DNA of 64,000 bases. Origin: Kibdelosporangium banguiense. GTDB taxonomy: Bacteria; Actinomycetota; Actinomycetes; Mycobacteriales; Pseudonocardiaceae. The notes under the pieces are model-generated. The model was not told where the DNA came from and made no database searches. It worked only from the letters and a program-made list of their open reading frames with translations. The DNA lies in contig NZ_JAGINW010000001.1 in the NCBI RefSeq assembly GCF_017876405.1, forward strand, positions 1,377,203 through 1,441,202. The letters run 5' to 3'. The stretch's first letter is position 1, and each line of letters opens with the position of its first letter. Shown here piece by piece: positions 18,334 through 26,747 of this stretch. The translations under genes and the position numbers were made by a program.

Positions 18334-18903
18334 ATGGTTCCGAGAAGGCCAGTACTGGTCCTCGCACTCTTGGCAGCGTTGACAGCATGTTCCGATCAGG
18401 CGACCGGTGTCCCCACAGCCGGGGTAACAACCCCTCGATCAACAACTGCAGGCGGGCCATTTCCCAGCACGCCAAGCCGTTCAGCAGACACCGGGGGCGC
18501 AGCGAACAGACCGAAAGGGCCAATGGCGGATGTCGCACCATGCTCACTGCTGACTTCCACCGAAGTAGCCGAGCTACAAGCCGGGCCAAGCAAGGAAGAG
18601 ACCATCAACAAAGCCCGTGCCTGCAGGTTTACCGAAGCCAAGGGGTTTACGATGAGTGTGGCGATCTTCGACGAGCTGGGACTGGACGACCTGGTCGCCA
18701 GGGGTACACCCAAACCGGTGACGGTCGGCAACCGCAAAGCACTTCAGTCCATCGGCGGAATCGACACCTGCGCGATCTCGATCGAGCTGACCAATACGTC
18801 CAGAGTGGACACTCAGGGAACCGCGGGCGGCGACGAACAGAAGTCGTGCGACATAGCGCTGAAAGTCGCCCGGTTGGTGGAGCCCAAGCTGCCGACCGGT
18901 TGA
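18334..18903 (+). CDS. DUF3558-type lipoprotein
   Basis: A 189-residue lipoprotein with lipobox ALTAC (Cys19), then a Ser/Thr/Pro/Gly-rich linker (to about residue 60). A compact domain opens with APCSLLTSTEVAELQ and contains ARACRF, typical of DUF3558 proteins common in Pseudonocardiales. Two conserved cysteine pairs suggest disulfides outside the cell. It follows the candidate ESX-type protein closely and probably shares its ECF promoter. Function unknown. Confidence 0.8.
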   Translation: MVPRRPVLVLALLAALTACSDQATGVPTAGVTTPRSTTAGGPFPSTPSRSADTGGAANRPKGPMADVAPCSLLTSTEVAELQAGPSKEETINKARACRFTEAKGFTMSVAIFDELGLDDLVARGTPKPVTVGNRKALQSIGGIDTCAISIELTNTSRVDTQGTAGGDEQKSCDIALKVARLVEPKLPTG

Positions 18904-18910
18904 ATCGCGG

Positions 18911-19663
18911 TCACTGGAAGTTCGGGGGCCGCTTGCCCAGGAAGGCCTGAACTCCTTCGGCGTAGTCGGCGCTGTGCACGGCCTCGTCGTACAGCGCGTG
19001 GACGCTGTCGTCCTCAGGCTCGTTGTTCGCGATTTTGTTGATGATTGTCTTCGCGCCGGTCAGGCTCACCTGGGAGCGGCTCACGATCGTCTCGGCGAGT
19101 TCCTTCGCGCGGGCGGGCAGCTCGGACGCCGGGTGCAGCTCGTTGACCAGGCCGATCCGCAGCGCGGTCCGGGCGGAGATGATCTCGCCGGTGAAGAGGA
19201 TCTGCTTGGCCCAGGCCTTGCCTACCGCGTCGACCAACTGCTTGGTGGAGGTGAAGTTGTAGACGATGCCCAGCTTGGCCGGGGTGATCCCGAACCGGGC
19301 GTCGTCCGCCGCGATCCGCAGATCGCACGCCAGCGCGATTTCACACCCACCGCCGATGCAGAAGCCGTTGATCACGGCGACCGTCGGGCGCGAGAACTCC
19401 GCAATCGCGCGCTCGGCCGCGTGCACTGCGTCGCTGTATCGAGTCGCGCCTTCCGCACCAGACCGCAGCGTGGCGAACTCGCTGATGTCCGCGCCCGCCG
19501 AGAAGTGCTCGCCGCCCTGGATCAGCAGGACGCGGGCCTGCTCGGCCTCGGCCAGCAGTCCCGGGATCGCCGACCACATCTCCAGGCTCATCGCGTTGCG
19601 CTTGGCCGGCCGGTCGATGGTCAACGTCGCCACGGCGCCCGCCGTCTCCAACCTCAGGTGCAC
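18911..19663 (-). CDS. Enoyl-CoA hydratase/isomerase family protein
   Basis: A 250-residue crotonase-fold protein. The oxyanion-hole segments are present: HFSAGADISEF and NGFCIGGGCEIALACDLRIA. The family catalyses hydration or isomerisation of enoyl-CoA in beta-oxidation and related pathways; the exact substrate is not predictable. GTG 19663 (HLRLETAGAVATLTIDRP) is preferred over an upstream ATG because AGGGTG lies at a good distance and the crotonase fold begins there. The gene stands alone, 8 bp from the convergent DUF3558 gene. Confidence 0.9.
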   Translation of the reverse strand: MHLRLETAGAVATLTIDRPAKRNAMSLEMWSAIPGLLAEAEQARVLLIQGGEHFSAGADISEFATLRSGAEGATRYSDAVHAAERAIAEFSRPTVAVINGFCIGGGCEIALACDLRIAADDARFGITPAKLGIVYNFTSTKQLVDAVGKAWAKQILFTGEIISARTALRIGLVNELHPASELPARAKELAETIVSRSQVSLTGAKTIINKIANNEPEDDSVHALYDEAVHSADYAEGVQAFLGKRPPNFQ

Positions 19664-19786
19664 CCGATCACCCTGCCATGCCGCGCCCCTGATCAGACAT
19701 GGTGCCCGCCACTGACGTGACATGGTCACGACCTTTTTGCCCGAAACCACACAGCGAGCGGACACTCGCTGGCGCATCCTGTCCGC

Positions 19787-20992
19787 ATGCGACGGATCGG
19801 CCTGCTGCTTGTCACCGCGGCGACCTTGACTGCCTGCTCCGAACCTTCCGCCGGGCAGATCCCGGCGCCACCGAACTCGCCGGGTCCGGCCAGCTCAGCG
19901 GCGAAGGCGATCGCTCCCGGGCTGAAGATCGAGACTGTCGCGGGCGGGCTTGAGCACGGCTGGGACATGGGCTTCCTGCCCGACGGCAAGGTCCTGGTCA
20001 CCCAGCGGCCGGGCAAGCTCGCGCTGATCTCGTCGACCAAGCCGGGCGCCCAGGTCACGCAGGTCCAGGCCGATTTCAGCGATGTGCTCGTGGCCGGTGA
20101 GGGCGGTCTGATGGGCATGGTTCTGGAGCCGGACTTCGCCCAGACGCGGCAGTTCATCACATGCCAGACGTACAAGGAGAACGGCGCCGCGAAGGACATC
20201 CGGCTGATCCGTTGGCGCCTGTCACCTGACGGTCGGAGCGCGGAGCGCGTAGGTGTGCTGTTGTCGGGTCTGCCCGTTGCGCGTGGTGGTCGGCACTCAG
20301 GTTGCCGTCCGACCGTCGCGCCTGATGGTTCGTTGCTCGTGGGTACGGGCGACACGGCGAACCCGAAGCCGTCGCAGGACCGCACCAACCTGGGCGGCAA
20401 GGTCCTCAAGCTGGACATCAAGACCGGTGGCCCCGCTCCTGGCAACCCGTTCATCAACGCGCAGAACGCCAACGAGAAGCGCGTCTACACGTACGGTCAC
20501 CGCAATGTGCAGGGCGTCGCGGTCCGGCCGGGCAGTGCGCAGATCATCACGGCCGAGCACGGACCGGACAAGAACGACGAGATCAACATCGAGATCTCGG
20601 GCAAGAACTATGGCTGGGATCCGTCGAAGGGCGGAACGGAGAACAGCTACGACGAGAGCGTCCCCATGACGGATCTGAAGCGCTTCCCGGACGCCGTACC
20701 AGCCCTATGGGAGTCCGGCGAGACAACCGAGGCCGTATGCGCCGCGGCGTTCCTCAGTGGAACGCAATGGGGCGACTTGGACGGATCGCTTGTCGTGACG
20801 GCGTTGAAGGGCGCGAAGGCGATGCTGTTCAAGCTGGACGACGCCGGGAAGGTCCAGTCGGTGTCCATCCCGCCGGAGTTCAACGACGCTTTCGGGCGGC
20901 TGCGTGCGGCGCGGACCGGGCCGGACGGCGCCCTGTACATCACGACCTCCAATGGCACCGACGACAAGCTGCTGAGGGTTACGCGCGGCTAG
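19787..20992 (+). CDS. PQQ-dependent sugar dehydrogenase-like lipoprotein
   Basis: A 401-residue lipoprotein (lipobox TLTAC, Cys17) with the six-bladed beta-propeller of the soluble glucose/sorbosone dehydrogenase family. Recognisable segments include GLEHGWDMGFLPDGKVLVTQ, GEGGLMGMVLEPDF, YTYGHRNVQGVAV and ITAEHGPDKNDEIN. Family members oxidise sugars outside the cell using PQQ, though many homologues are uncharacterised and no PQQ biosynthesis genes are in the window. It is divergent from the enoyl-CoA hydratase gene. Confidence 0.88.
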   Translation: MRRIGLLLVTAATLTACSEPSAGQIPAPPNSPGPASSAAKAIAPGLKIETVAGGLEHGWDMGFLPDGKVLVTQRPGKLALISSTKPGAQVTQVQADFSDVLVAGEGGLMGMVLEPDFAQTRQFITCQTYKENGAAKDIRLIRWRLSPDGRSAERVGVLLSGLPVARGGRHSGCRPTVAPDGSLLVGTGDTANPKPSQDRTNLGGKVLKLDIKTGGPAPGNPFINAQNANEKRVYTYGHRNVQGVAVRPGSAQIITAEHGPDKNDEINIEISGKNYGWDPSKGGTENSYDESVPMTDLKRFPDAVPALWESGETTEAVCAAAFLSGTQWGDLDGSLVVTALKGAKAMLFKLDDAGKVQSVSIPPEFNDAFGRLRAARTGPDGALYITTSNGTDDKLLRVTRG

Positions 20993-21076
20993 TCCGGTTT
21001 CCGGCCACGCTGAACCCCCTCTTCCCATGCGCCGTCTGACGATAAGGTCGGAAAAGGTCCTGAATGGGAGGTTCAC

Positions 21077-21604
21077 GTGAACCGGAAGCTGCTCACTGTC
21101 CTTATTGGATTTTTGTCGGCGTTGACAGTGCTGGTCGCGCCGGCGGCGGCCGCCCAGGGACTGACCGAGGCCGAAGCCGCCGCGGAACTCGACCAGCGGC
21201 TGGCCTCCGGCGCGGTGAGTGTCTGCTACAGCGTGCACGTTCAAGATCACAACTGGCTGGGCACGGTCTGCGACGGCGAGGAGGCCGGCGCCGAGTGGCC
21301 GTGGGACAAGCGGATCGAGGCTGTGATGATCGGCGTGAACGGCGGTGGCGCCGGCGTCTGCTACGAGGCGCACCTGCAGGACATCGGCTGGGAAAGCCAA
21401 AAGTGCAACCTGCAGCAGGCCGGGACGGTCGGACAGGCGCGGCGGCTGGAAGCCCTCAAAGTCACCGGATCCGGTGTGACCCTCTGCTACACCGCAAGGG
21501 GCCAGGGGTACGACTGGCAGCAGGTCCCGAAGTGCCAGGGTGGTGTCGCGGGCTCCGTGGGCGCAGGCAGGTACATGAGCGGCCTCAAGATCTGGGTCGC
21601 CTGA
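21077..21604 (+). CDS. Secreted protein with three ChW-like repeats
   Basis: A 175-residue secreted protein with a Sec signal peptide ending near AAAAQG (residue ~28). The mature part is three repeats of about 45 residues, each with a C-Y start, a central W and a terminal R-I/L-E-A-like strand: VCYSVHVQDHNWLG, VCYEAHLQDIGWES and LCYTARGQGYDWQQ. This matches the clostridial hydrophobic W (ChW) repeat, thought to mediate surface binding. Each repeat carries a second Cys (TVCDG, QKCNL, PKCQG), suggesting one disulfide per repeat. It is a standalone gene started by GTG 21077. Confidence 0.82.
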   Translation: MNRKLLTVLIGFLSALTVLVAPAAAAQGLTEAEAAAELDQRLASGAVSVCYSVHVQDHNWLGTVCDGEEAGAEWPWDKRIEAVMIGVNGGGAGVCYEAHLQDIGWESQKCNLQQAGTVGQARRLEALKVTGSGVTLCYTARGQGYDWQQVPKCQGGVAGSVGAGRYMSGLKIWVA

Positions 21605-21643
21605 CAAGTTTCCGCGGCCCCGGGCAGTCACTAGGGTGACGCC

Positions 21644-22996
21644 ATGTCGTTCCCTGACGCGGTCTTCGCCGCGCTGCGTGCCGAGCCGTCGAAGATCGCC
21701 GTGGAACACGGCTCACGCGAGGTCACCCGGGCCGAACTGCTCGGGTTGACCAGCCGGATCGCGGCCGGGATGCGGGTAGCCCGGGTCAAGCGCGGCTCGG
21801 GCGTCGCGATGATCACCGACGTGACGCCTGAGGCGCTGGCCGCTTACCTGGCGGCGTGGGCGTTGGGCGCGCGGGTTGTGGGGATTCGGCCTGGGTTCAG
21901 CGACAAGCAGCTGGACCACATGCTCAGCGACGGGCTGGACCTGGTCGTCACGGACGCGAAACTCCCGGAGCTGCTCGACACGCCGGACGAGCCGTTGATC
22001 CTGACGTCTCGTCCGGGGGATGTGGCGCGGCTGGTCTACACGAGCGGGAGCACCGGTCTCCCCAAGGGCTGCGTGCAGACGTATGGCGCGCTTTCCGCGC
22101 ACTACAACTGGAATCCTGACAACTGGGATGCGGCGACCATCCGGCTGGCGGCGGCATGCGATCGGTATCTCCTGTTCGGCAGCCTCGCAAGCGTTGTCGT
22201 GCAGGACTATCTGGCGCTTTGCCTGTTGCACGGCGGAACCGCCGTGATTCCCGAGGAACTACGTTTCCCGGATGTGCTCTCGTCGCTGCGGATCACGTTC
22301 ACCATCATGAACGTGCCGAGGCTGTACGCGATGCTGGACTCGTTGCGGGACAACCCACTCGACATGAGCAGCCTGCAAGGCATGATCGTCGCCGGCTCCC
22401 CCCTGACACCGCACCGCCTCGCCGAGGCCCAGCAACGCCTCGGACCCGTTGTGTACCAAGGCTATGGGCAGAGTGAGACCAACGGTCTGACGATTCTCAC
22501 GCCGGAAGAAGGTCACCAGGACTCCGTCGGGCGCCTGCAGGGCGGAGTGGAGATCGAGATCCGGGACGGCGAAGTGTGGGCCCGCAACCCGTGGATGATG
22601 CGTGAGTACTGGGAAAACCCGGCCGAGACAGCCGAAGTGGTCGTCGACGGCTGGGTTCGTACGCGTGATCTCGGCGAGCTCAGGGACGGCTACCTCTATC
22701 TGACCGGCCGCACCCGGGACGTCGTGATCGTCAACGGCTATCCGGTGTACGCGGGCCCGATCGAACGCGTGCTCGCCCAGCACCCGGATGTGGATCAGGC
22801 ATACGTGCTCGGCCCTGAAGAGGTCCTGCACGCGTTCGTGATCCCCCTGGCAGGACGGGAACCTTCGATCGACGAACTGTCCTCTTTGGTCAGAGACGAG
22901 CTCGGCCCGGACAGCGTCCCGACGACGATCACCTTCGTTGACGAGGTCCCGGTCGCCCCCAGCGGCAAGCCCGACAAGAAGGCCCTGCTCGGCTAG
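21644..22996 (+). CDS. AMP-dependent acyl-CoA synthetase/ligase
   Basis: A 450-residue adenylate-forming enzyme, a little shorter than usual. The AMP-binding motif YTSGSTGLPKG is intact (about residues 128-139), as are YGQSE, the TRDLGELRDGYLYLTGR hinge and the C-terminal PSGKPDKKAL with the catalytic lysine. It would activate a carboxylic acid as an acyl-adenylate, probably to its CoA thioester; the acid is unknown. Its stop codon overlaps that of the convergent TetR gene (CTAG). Confidence 0.88.
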   Translation: MSFPDAVFAALRAEPSKIAVEHGSREVTRAELLGLTSRIAAGMRVARVKRGSGVAMITDVTPEALAAYLAAWALGARVVGIRPGFSDKQLDHMLSDGLDLVVTDAKLPELLDTPDEPLILTSRPGDVARLVYTSGSTGLPKGCVQTYGALSAHYNWNPDNWDAATIRLAAACDRYLLFGSLASVVVQDYLALCLLHGGTAVIPEELRFPDVLSSLRITFTIMNVPRLYAMLDSLRDNPLDMSSLQGMIVAGSPLTPHRLAEAQQRLGPVVYQGYGQSETNGLTILTPEEGHQDSVGRLQGGVEIEIRDGEVWARNPWMMREYWENPAETAEVVVDGWVRTRDLGELRDGYLYLTGRTRDVVIVNGYPVYAGPIERVLAQHPDVDQAYVLGPEEVLHAFVIPLAGREPSIDELSSLVRDELGPDSVPTTITFVDEVPVAPSGKPDKKALLG

Positions 22997-23631
22997 CGGT
23001 GCGCCCGCGGTTTGTGTTCCAGGTGGGACAGGCCGTTCCAGGCCAGGTTGACCAGGTGGGCCGCCACCTCGTGTTTGCGGGGTTTACGGACGTCCAGCCA
23101 CCACTGCCCGGTGAGCGCGACCATGCCGACGAGGGCCTGCGCGTAGAGACCGGCCAGCTTGGGGTCGTAGCCGCGGGAGCTGAAATGCACGCCGAGAATG
23201 TGTTCTACGTGACTGGCGATGTCGGACAGCAGGCTGGAGAATGTGCCGGTTGAACTGGCTACCGGGGAGTCGCGGACCAGGATCCGGAAGCCGTCGGTCG
23301 AGGTGTCGACGTAGTCCAGCAGTGCCCCGGCCGCGTGCTCGAGCAGCGTGCGGGGGTGCATGTCCTCCGACAACGAGGCCGTGATCGCGGTCAGCAGTTC
23401 GTCCATCTCGCGGTCGACCACCACCGCGTAGATGCCTTCCTTGCCGCCGAAGTGTTCGTAGACAACGGGTTTGCTCACGCCTGCCCGGTGCGCGATCTCC
23501 TCGACCGAGGCGCCGTCGAAGCCTTTTTCGGCGAAGAGCGCACGGGCTACGTCCAGAAGCTGCCGACGCCGCTGCGTTCCGGTCATCCGGACGCGCGCGG
23601 TCGTCGGCGCTCCTGGCTGGTTACGTCTCAC
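22993..23631 (-). CDS. TetR-family regulator next to fatty-acid desaturase
   Basis: A 212-residue TetR protein with a clear N-terminal DNA-binding domain (RRRQLLDVARALFAEKGFDG, then VSKPVVYEHFGGKEGIYAVV). GTG 23631 is taken as start; ATG 23586 (MTGTQRRRQ) is possible. It is 18 bp downstream of the desaturase gene on the same strand, so the two probably form an operon and the regulator likely senses a fatty acyl product. Confidence 0.9.
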   Translation of the reverse strand: MRRNQPGAPTTARVRMTGTQRRRQLLDVARALFAEKGFDGASVEEIAHRAGVSKPVVYEHFGGKEGIYAVVVDREMDELLTAITASLSEDMHPRTLLEHAAGALLDYVDTSTDGFRILVRDSPVASSTGTFSSLLSDIASHVEHILGVHFSSRGYDPKLAGLYAQALVGMVALTGQWWLDVRKPRKHEVAAHLVNLAWNGLSHLEHKPRAHR

Positions 23632-23649
23632 CCGATTACAGTAAGCGAA

Positions 23650-24609
23650 CTAATCCTTGCCGACTGCCAGGCGGGCCAGGCGTTGCTCGGTGGGCCAGCG
23701 CACGTCGTACACCCAGCCGAACTTCTCGAAGATCCAGATCAGCCGGGCGGAAGTGTCGATCTGGCCGCGCTGCACGCCGTGCCGGGCGCAGGTCGGGTCG
23801 GCGTGGTGCAGGTTGTGCCACGACTCGCCGAAGGACAGGATCGCCAGCGGCCAGAAGTTCGCGGCCTTGTCACGGCTCTTGAAGGGCCGCTCGCCGATCA
23901 TGTGGCAGATCGAGTTGGTCGACCAGGTCACGTGGTGCAGGATCGCCACGCGCACGAAGCCGGCCCAGAAGAACGCGGTCAGCGCGCCCCACCAGGACCA
24001 CGTGGCCAGCCCGCCGATCAGCGCGGGCAGCAGGAACGTGAGCACGGTGAACAGCACGAAGAGCTTGTTGACCCGGACGATGTCCTTGTCGGCCATCAGG
24101 TCCGGCGCGAACCGCTGCTTGTTGGTCACGTCACGCTCGAAGATCCAGCCCATGTGCGCGTGCCAGAAACCGCGGGCCAGGGCCCACGGCGAGGTGCCGA
24201 ACAGCCACGGCGAGTGCGGGTCGCCCTCACGGTCGGAGAACGCGTGGTGGCGGCGGTGGTCGGCGACCCAGGTGATCGGCGGGGACTGCACCGCCATGCT
24301 GCCCATGATCGCCAGCATGATCCGCATCGGCCGCTTGGCCTTGAACGAGTTGTGCGTGAAGAGCCGGTGGTAGCCCACGGTCACACCGAGGCCGCTGAAG
24401 TAGAAGAAGAACAGGGCCAGGCCCACGTCGAGCCAGCTCAACCCCCAGCCCCACAGCAGCGGGACGGCCGCGATCAGCGCCGCGAAGGGCAGCACGATGA
24501 ACATGTAGACCGCGATCTGCGTCGCAAGATTGCGCTTGCCTTCGAACAGCGGCTTCGGGCCGTCGCTCGGTGACGCCTGCTCCTCGGACTTGTCGAGGGT
24601 TGTTGTCAT
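23650..24609 (-). CDS. Membrane acyl-CoA (delta-9 type) fatty-acid desaturase
   Basis: A 319-residue integral-membrane desaturase. All three histidine boxes of the diiron centre are present: HRLFTH at 81-86, HRRHH at 118-122 and HNLHH at 265-269, separated by hydrophobic segments. It introduces a double bond into fatty acyl-CoA (or lipid) using O2 and electrons from a reductase, which is not encoded nearby. It begins at ATG 24609. A very good iron box lies 19 bp upstream. Similar to mycobacterial DesA3-type enzymes. Confidence 0.92.
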   Translation of the reverse strand: MTTTLDKSEEQASPSDGPKPLFEGKRNLATQIAVYMFIVLPFAALIAAVPLLWGWGLSWLDVGLALFFFYFSGLGVTVGYHRLFTHNSFKAKRPMRIMLAIMGSMAVQSPPITWVADHRRHHAFSDREGDPHSPWLFGTSPWALARGFWHAHMGWIFERDVTNKQRFAPDLMADKDIVRVNKLFVLFTVLTFLLPALIGGLATWSWWGALTAFFWAGFVRVAILHHVTWSTNSICHMIGERPFKSRDKAANFWPLAILSFGESWHNLHHADPTCARHGVQRGQIDTSARLIWIFEKFGWVYDVRWPTEQRLARLAVGKD

Positions 24610-24627
24610 TCGCCCACCTCATGTGGC

Positions 24628-24646
24628 TTAGGTCAGCCTTACCTAC
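24628..24646. promoter_or_regulatory. DtxR/IdeR-type iron box upstream of desaturase
   Basis: On the minus strand the sequence is GTAGGTAAGGCTGACCTAA, matching the consensus TTAGGTTAGGCTAACCTAA at 16 of 19 positions. It shares the core GCCTTACCTA with the efeU site. It sits 19 bp from the ATG, a repressing position. A neighbouring palindrome CGTAACTTACG (24652-24662) could be a second regulator's site. Confidence 0.7.
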
Positions 24647-24841
24647 GATAACGTAACTTACGACAGGGTAGGTTGTCAGCGACTCGAAGCGCCAGCCTGC
24701 GGGGGATAAACGAGTGCCGTACCACGTCTCGCGAATACCCGGGTGTGACCCTGCTAACGCCCATTCGGGTAGTCCTGCCGGACAAAATCCACCGGGTGTC
24801 TCTCGCTGCCCAACCCCACTCGTGCGACGATGTCCAACCGT

Positions 24842-24857
24842 GAGCCCTCACGGGCTC
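24842..24857. other. Short perfect hairpin before tRNA-Gln
   Basis: GAGCCC/GGGCTC arms with a 4-base loop end 3 bp before the mature tRNA. It may form in the precursor and help 5' processing, or be incidental. Confidence 0.35.
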
Positions 24858-24860
24858 TGA

Positions 24861-24931
24861 TCCGCCGTGGTGTAAAGGCAGCACCTCAGATTTTGGTTCT
24901 GATGGTCCAGGTTCGATCCCTGGCGGCGGAG
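24861..24931 (+). tRNA. tRNA-Gln (anticodon UUG)
   Basis: A 71-nt cloverleaf with acceptor arms TCCGCCG and CGGCGGA plus discriminator G. The anticodon arm TCAGA/TCTGA encloses the loop TTTTGGT (anticodon TTG at 24893-24895), and the T-arm is CCAGG/CCTGG around TTCGATC. The CCA end is not encoded. It reads CAA and probably CAG glutamine codons. It lies between the desaturase and GGDEF genes. Confidence 0.93.
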
Positions 24932-24975
24932 CGGTCTCAAAGCGAAAAAACGGTTGATGGGCAGGGGGTGCACCG

Positions 24976-26700
24976 CTGCGCAACGAGTCGGACGAGGAGC
25001 ACCCGCCCGCGCTGGATGAGAAGTCCGACGCGTGGCTGGTCGGTCGCGCCAGTGAACTACTGGCGATCACGCAGAGCGTGGGACGCGAAGAGCAGGTCCA
25101 GAACGTCGACGAGGTCGACCAGATGCTGGCCGAGGCACAGCATCGCGGCGAGCCGCGCATGGTCGCCCAGCTGTTGCGTTCCGCCGTAGCCGTCCGACTC
25201 ACCACCTCCGGCCTGGCCGGCACAGCGCAGCCGTTGCTCGACGAGATGATGGTGCACACGCGGCGCCACGGTCTCGTCGTCCTGGAAGCCGACGCGCACG
25301 CCCTGCACGGCCGGATGATGCTGATGGAGGCCGCGGAGGACATCGCGCTGTCGGAGGCCGCGGTCGCACTCGCGATGCTCGACGACGACCTCACCCCGGA
25401 CGTGATGCTCGGCCGTCGCAAGTGGGACATCCTGCTGGCCTCCACCCTGATGGACATCGGCCTCGTGCTCACCCAGCTCGGTGTGTACGAGGAAGCCGAC
25501 CAGGTGATGAACCGGGCACACCGGTGCATCCGGGAGAGCGCCGGGCCGCACCAGATCGCCGTGCACATGATCAACCGGATCCGGATGCTCGTCGGCTGGG
25601 GCCTGCGGCTGGAACGCATCGGCGACGACGACCAGGCCGGCGACCGGTTCCAGACCGCCGCGGCGATCGCCCAGGCGGTGGAAGGGCCGTTCCGCGAGTC
25701 GTTGTTCCCGCGCCGCGCCGAGCTTTCCGCCGCCGAGCAGGTGCACGTCGTCGCGGCCGCGCACGCGCTGGCGCAGCCGTCGGCGGACCACGTCGAGCTG
25801 CTGTTCAAGCTCAAACCGACTGCGCAGTACGCCCGCGAGCTGATCATCACAGCGATCGCGCTGGCTCGTTGCCTCGAGCACACCGGCCTGGTCGCCGAGG
25901 CCGTGGACGTGCTGGCGGACGCGCGAGTCAGCCTGGAGGGCGACCCGACCGAGCCGACGCTGCGACTGTGCCTGGTGCGTGAGTTCGCGCGGCTGTCCGG
26001 GCCGGACGGCGGCGAGCGCACGATGAGCGCGCTGGAGAGCTACGCGCAGGAGCTCGAAGCGCAGCTGTGGGACATGCGTGAGTCTCGTATCTCGACTCTG
26101 AACACACGCCGCGAACACGAACGGTTGACCCGTAAGCACGGCGAGACCGAGCGTCAGGCACTGCAGGACCCGTTGACGGGGTTGCCGAACCGTCGCGCGC
26201 TCGACGACCGTCTGGAGACGCTCTCCGCGTCGCCCAACAACCACCCGCTCGCGCTGGCGCTCGTAGACCTCGACGGGTTCAAGGAAGTCAACGACCAGTA
26301 CTCACACGCCGAAGGCGACGATGTCCTTCGTGTCATAGCCAGCACTGTGCGTGACGCGTTGCGCGGCGGCGACATGGTCGCGCGATACGGCGGTGACGAG
26401 TTCGTCGTGTTGTTGCCGGGCGCGCCTTTGCACGCCGCCGAAGCCGCGCTCAACCGCGCGGTGTCCGCGGTTTCCCGGCTACCGGCAGACCTTTCGCACG
26501 GTGTGACGTTGTCCGTCGGTGTGGTCGCGTTGCGTCCGCAGGAAACTGCGGCGCGTGCGCTCGCACGGGCCGACGCGGCGATGTACGAAGCGAAACGCAG
26601 TGGTGGCAACGGTGTCGCTGCTGTGACCATGAGCACGGAGACCGCGCAGTCCGGACGGGTTATCGATGACCCCGCGTGGTCCATCCCGGAGGCAACGTAG
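24976..26700 (+). CDS. Diguanylate cyclase (GGDEF) with N-terminal TPR-like helical domain
   Basis: The C-terminal GGDEF domain (from [16 protein letters not shown]) has an intact GGDEF active site ([11 protein letters not shown]) and an inhibitory I-site RGGD exactly five residues upstream, so it probably makes c-di-GMP with feedback control. The N-terminal ~370 residues are helical TPR-like repeats with no membrane segment, presumably sensing. In-frame coding extends upstream of the first ATG/GTG (GTG 25078), reading [19 protein letters not shown]. The only start there is CTG 24976, with AGGGGG 7 bp upstream, giving 574 residues. With GTG 25078 it is 540. Confidence 0.85.
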   Translation: MRNESDEEHPPALDEKSDAWLVGRASELLAITQSVGREEQVQNVDEVDQMLAEAQHRGEPRMVAQLLRSAVAVRLTTSGLAGTAQPLLDEMMVHTRRHGLVVLEADAHALHGRMMLMEAAEDIALSEAAVALAMLDDDLTPDVMLGRRKWDILLASTLMDIGLVLTQLGVYEEADQVMNRAHRCIRESAGPHQIAVHMINRIRMLVGWGLRLERIGDDDQAGDRFQTAAAIAQAVEGPFRESLFPRRAELSAAEQVHVVAAAHALAQPSADHVELLFKLKPTAQYARELIITAIALARCLEHTGLVAEAVDVLADARVSLEGDPTEPTLRLCLVREFARLSGPDGGERTMSALESYAQELEAQLWDMRESRISTLNTRREHERLTRKHGETERQALQDPLTGLPNRRALDDRLETLSASPNNHPLALALVDLDGFKEVNDQYSHAEGDDVLRVIASTVRDALRGGDMVARYGGDEFVVLLPGAPLHAAEAALNRAVSAVSRLPADLSHGVTLSVGVVALRPQETAARALARADAAMYEAKRSGGNGVAAVTMSTETAQSGRVIDDPAWSIPEAT

Positions 26701-26747
26701 GATCGTCACCTGGTGTTATCCGTACGGATTCCGCAGGGAGATCGCTG

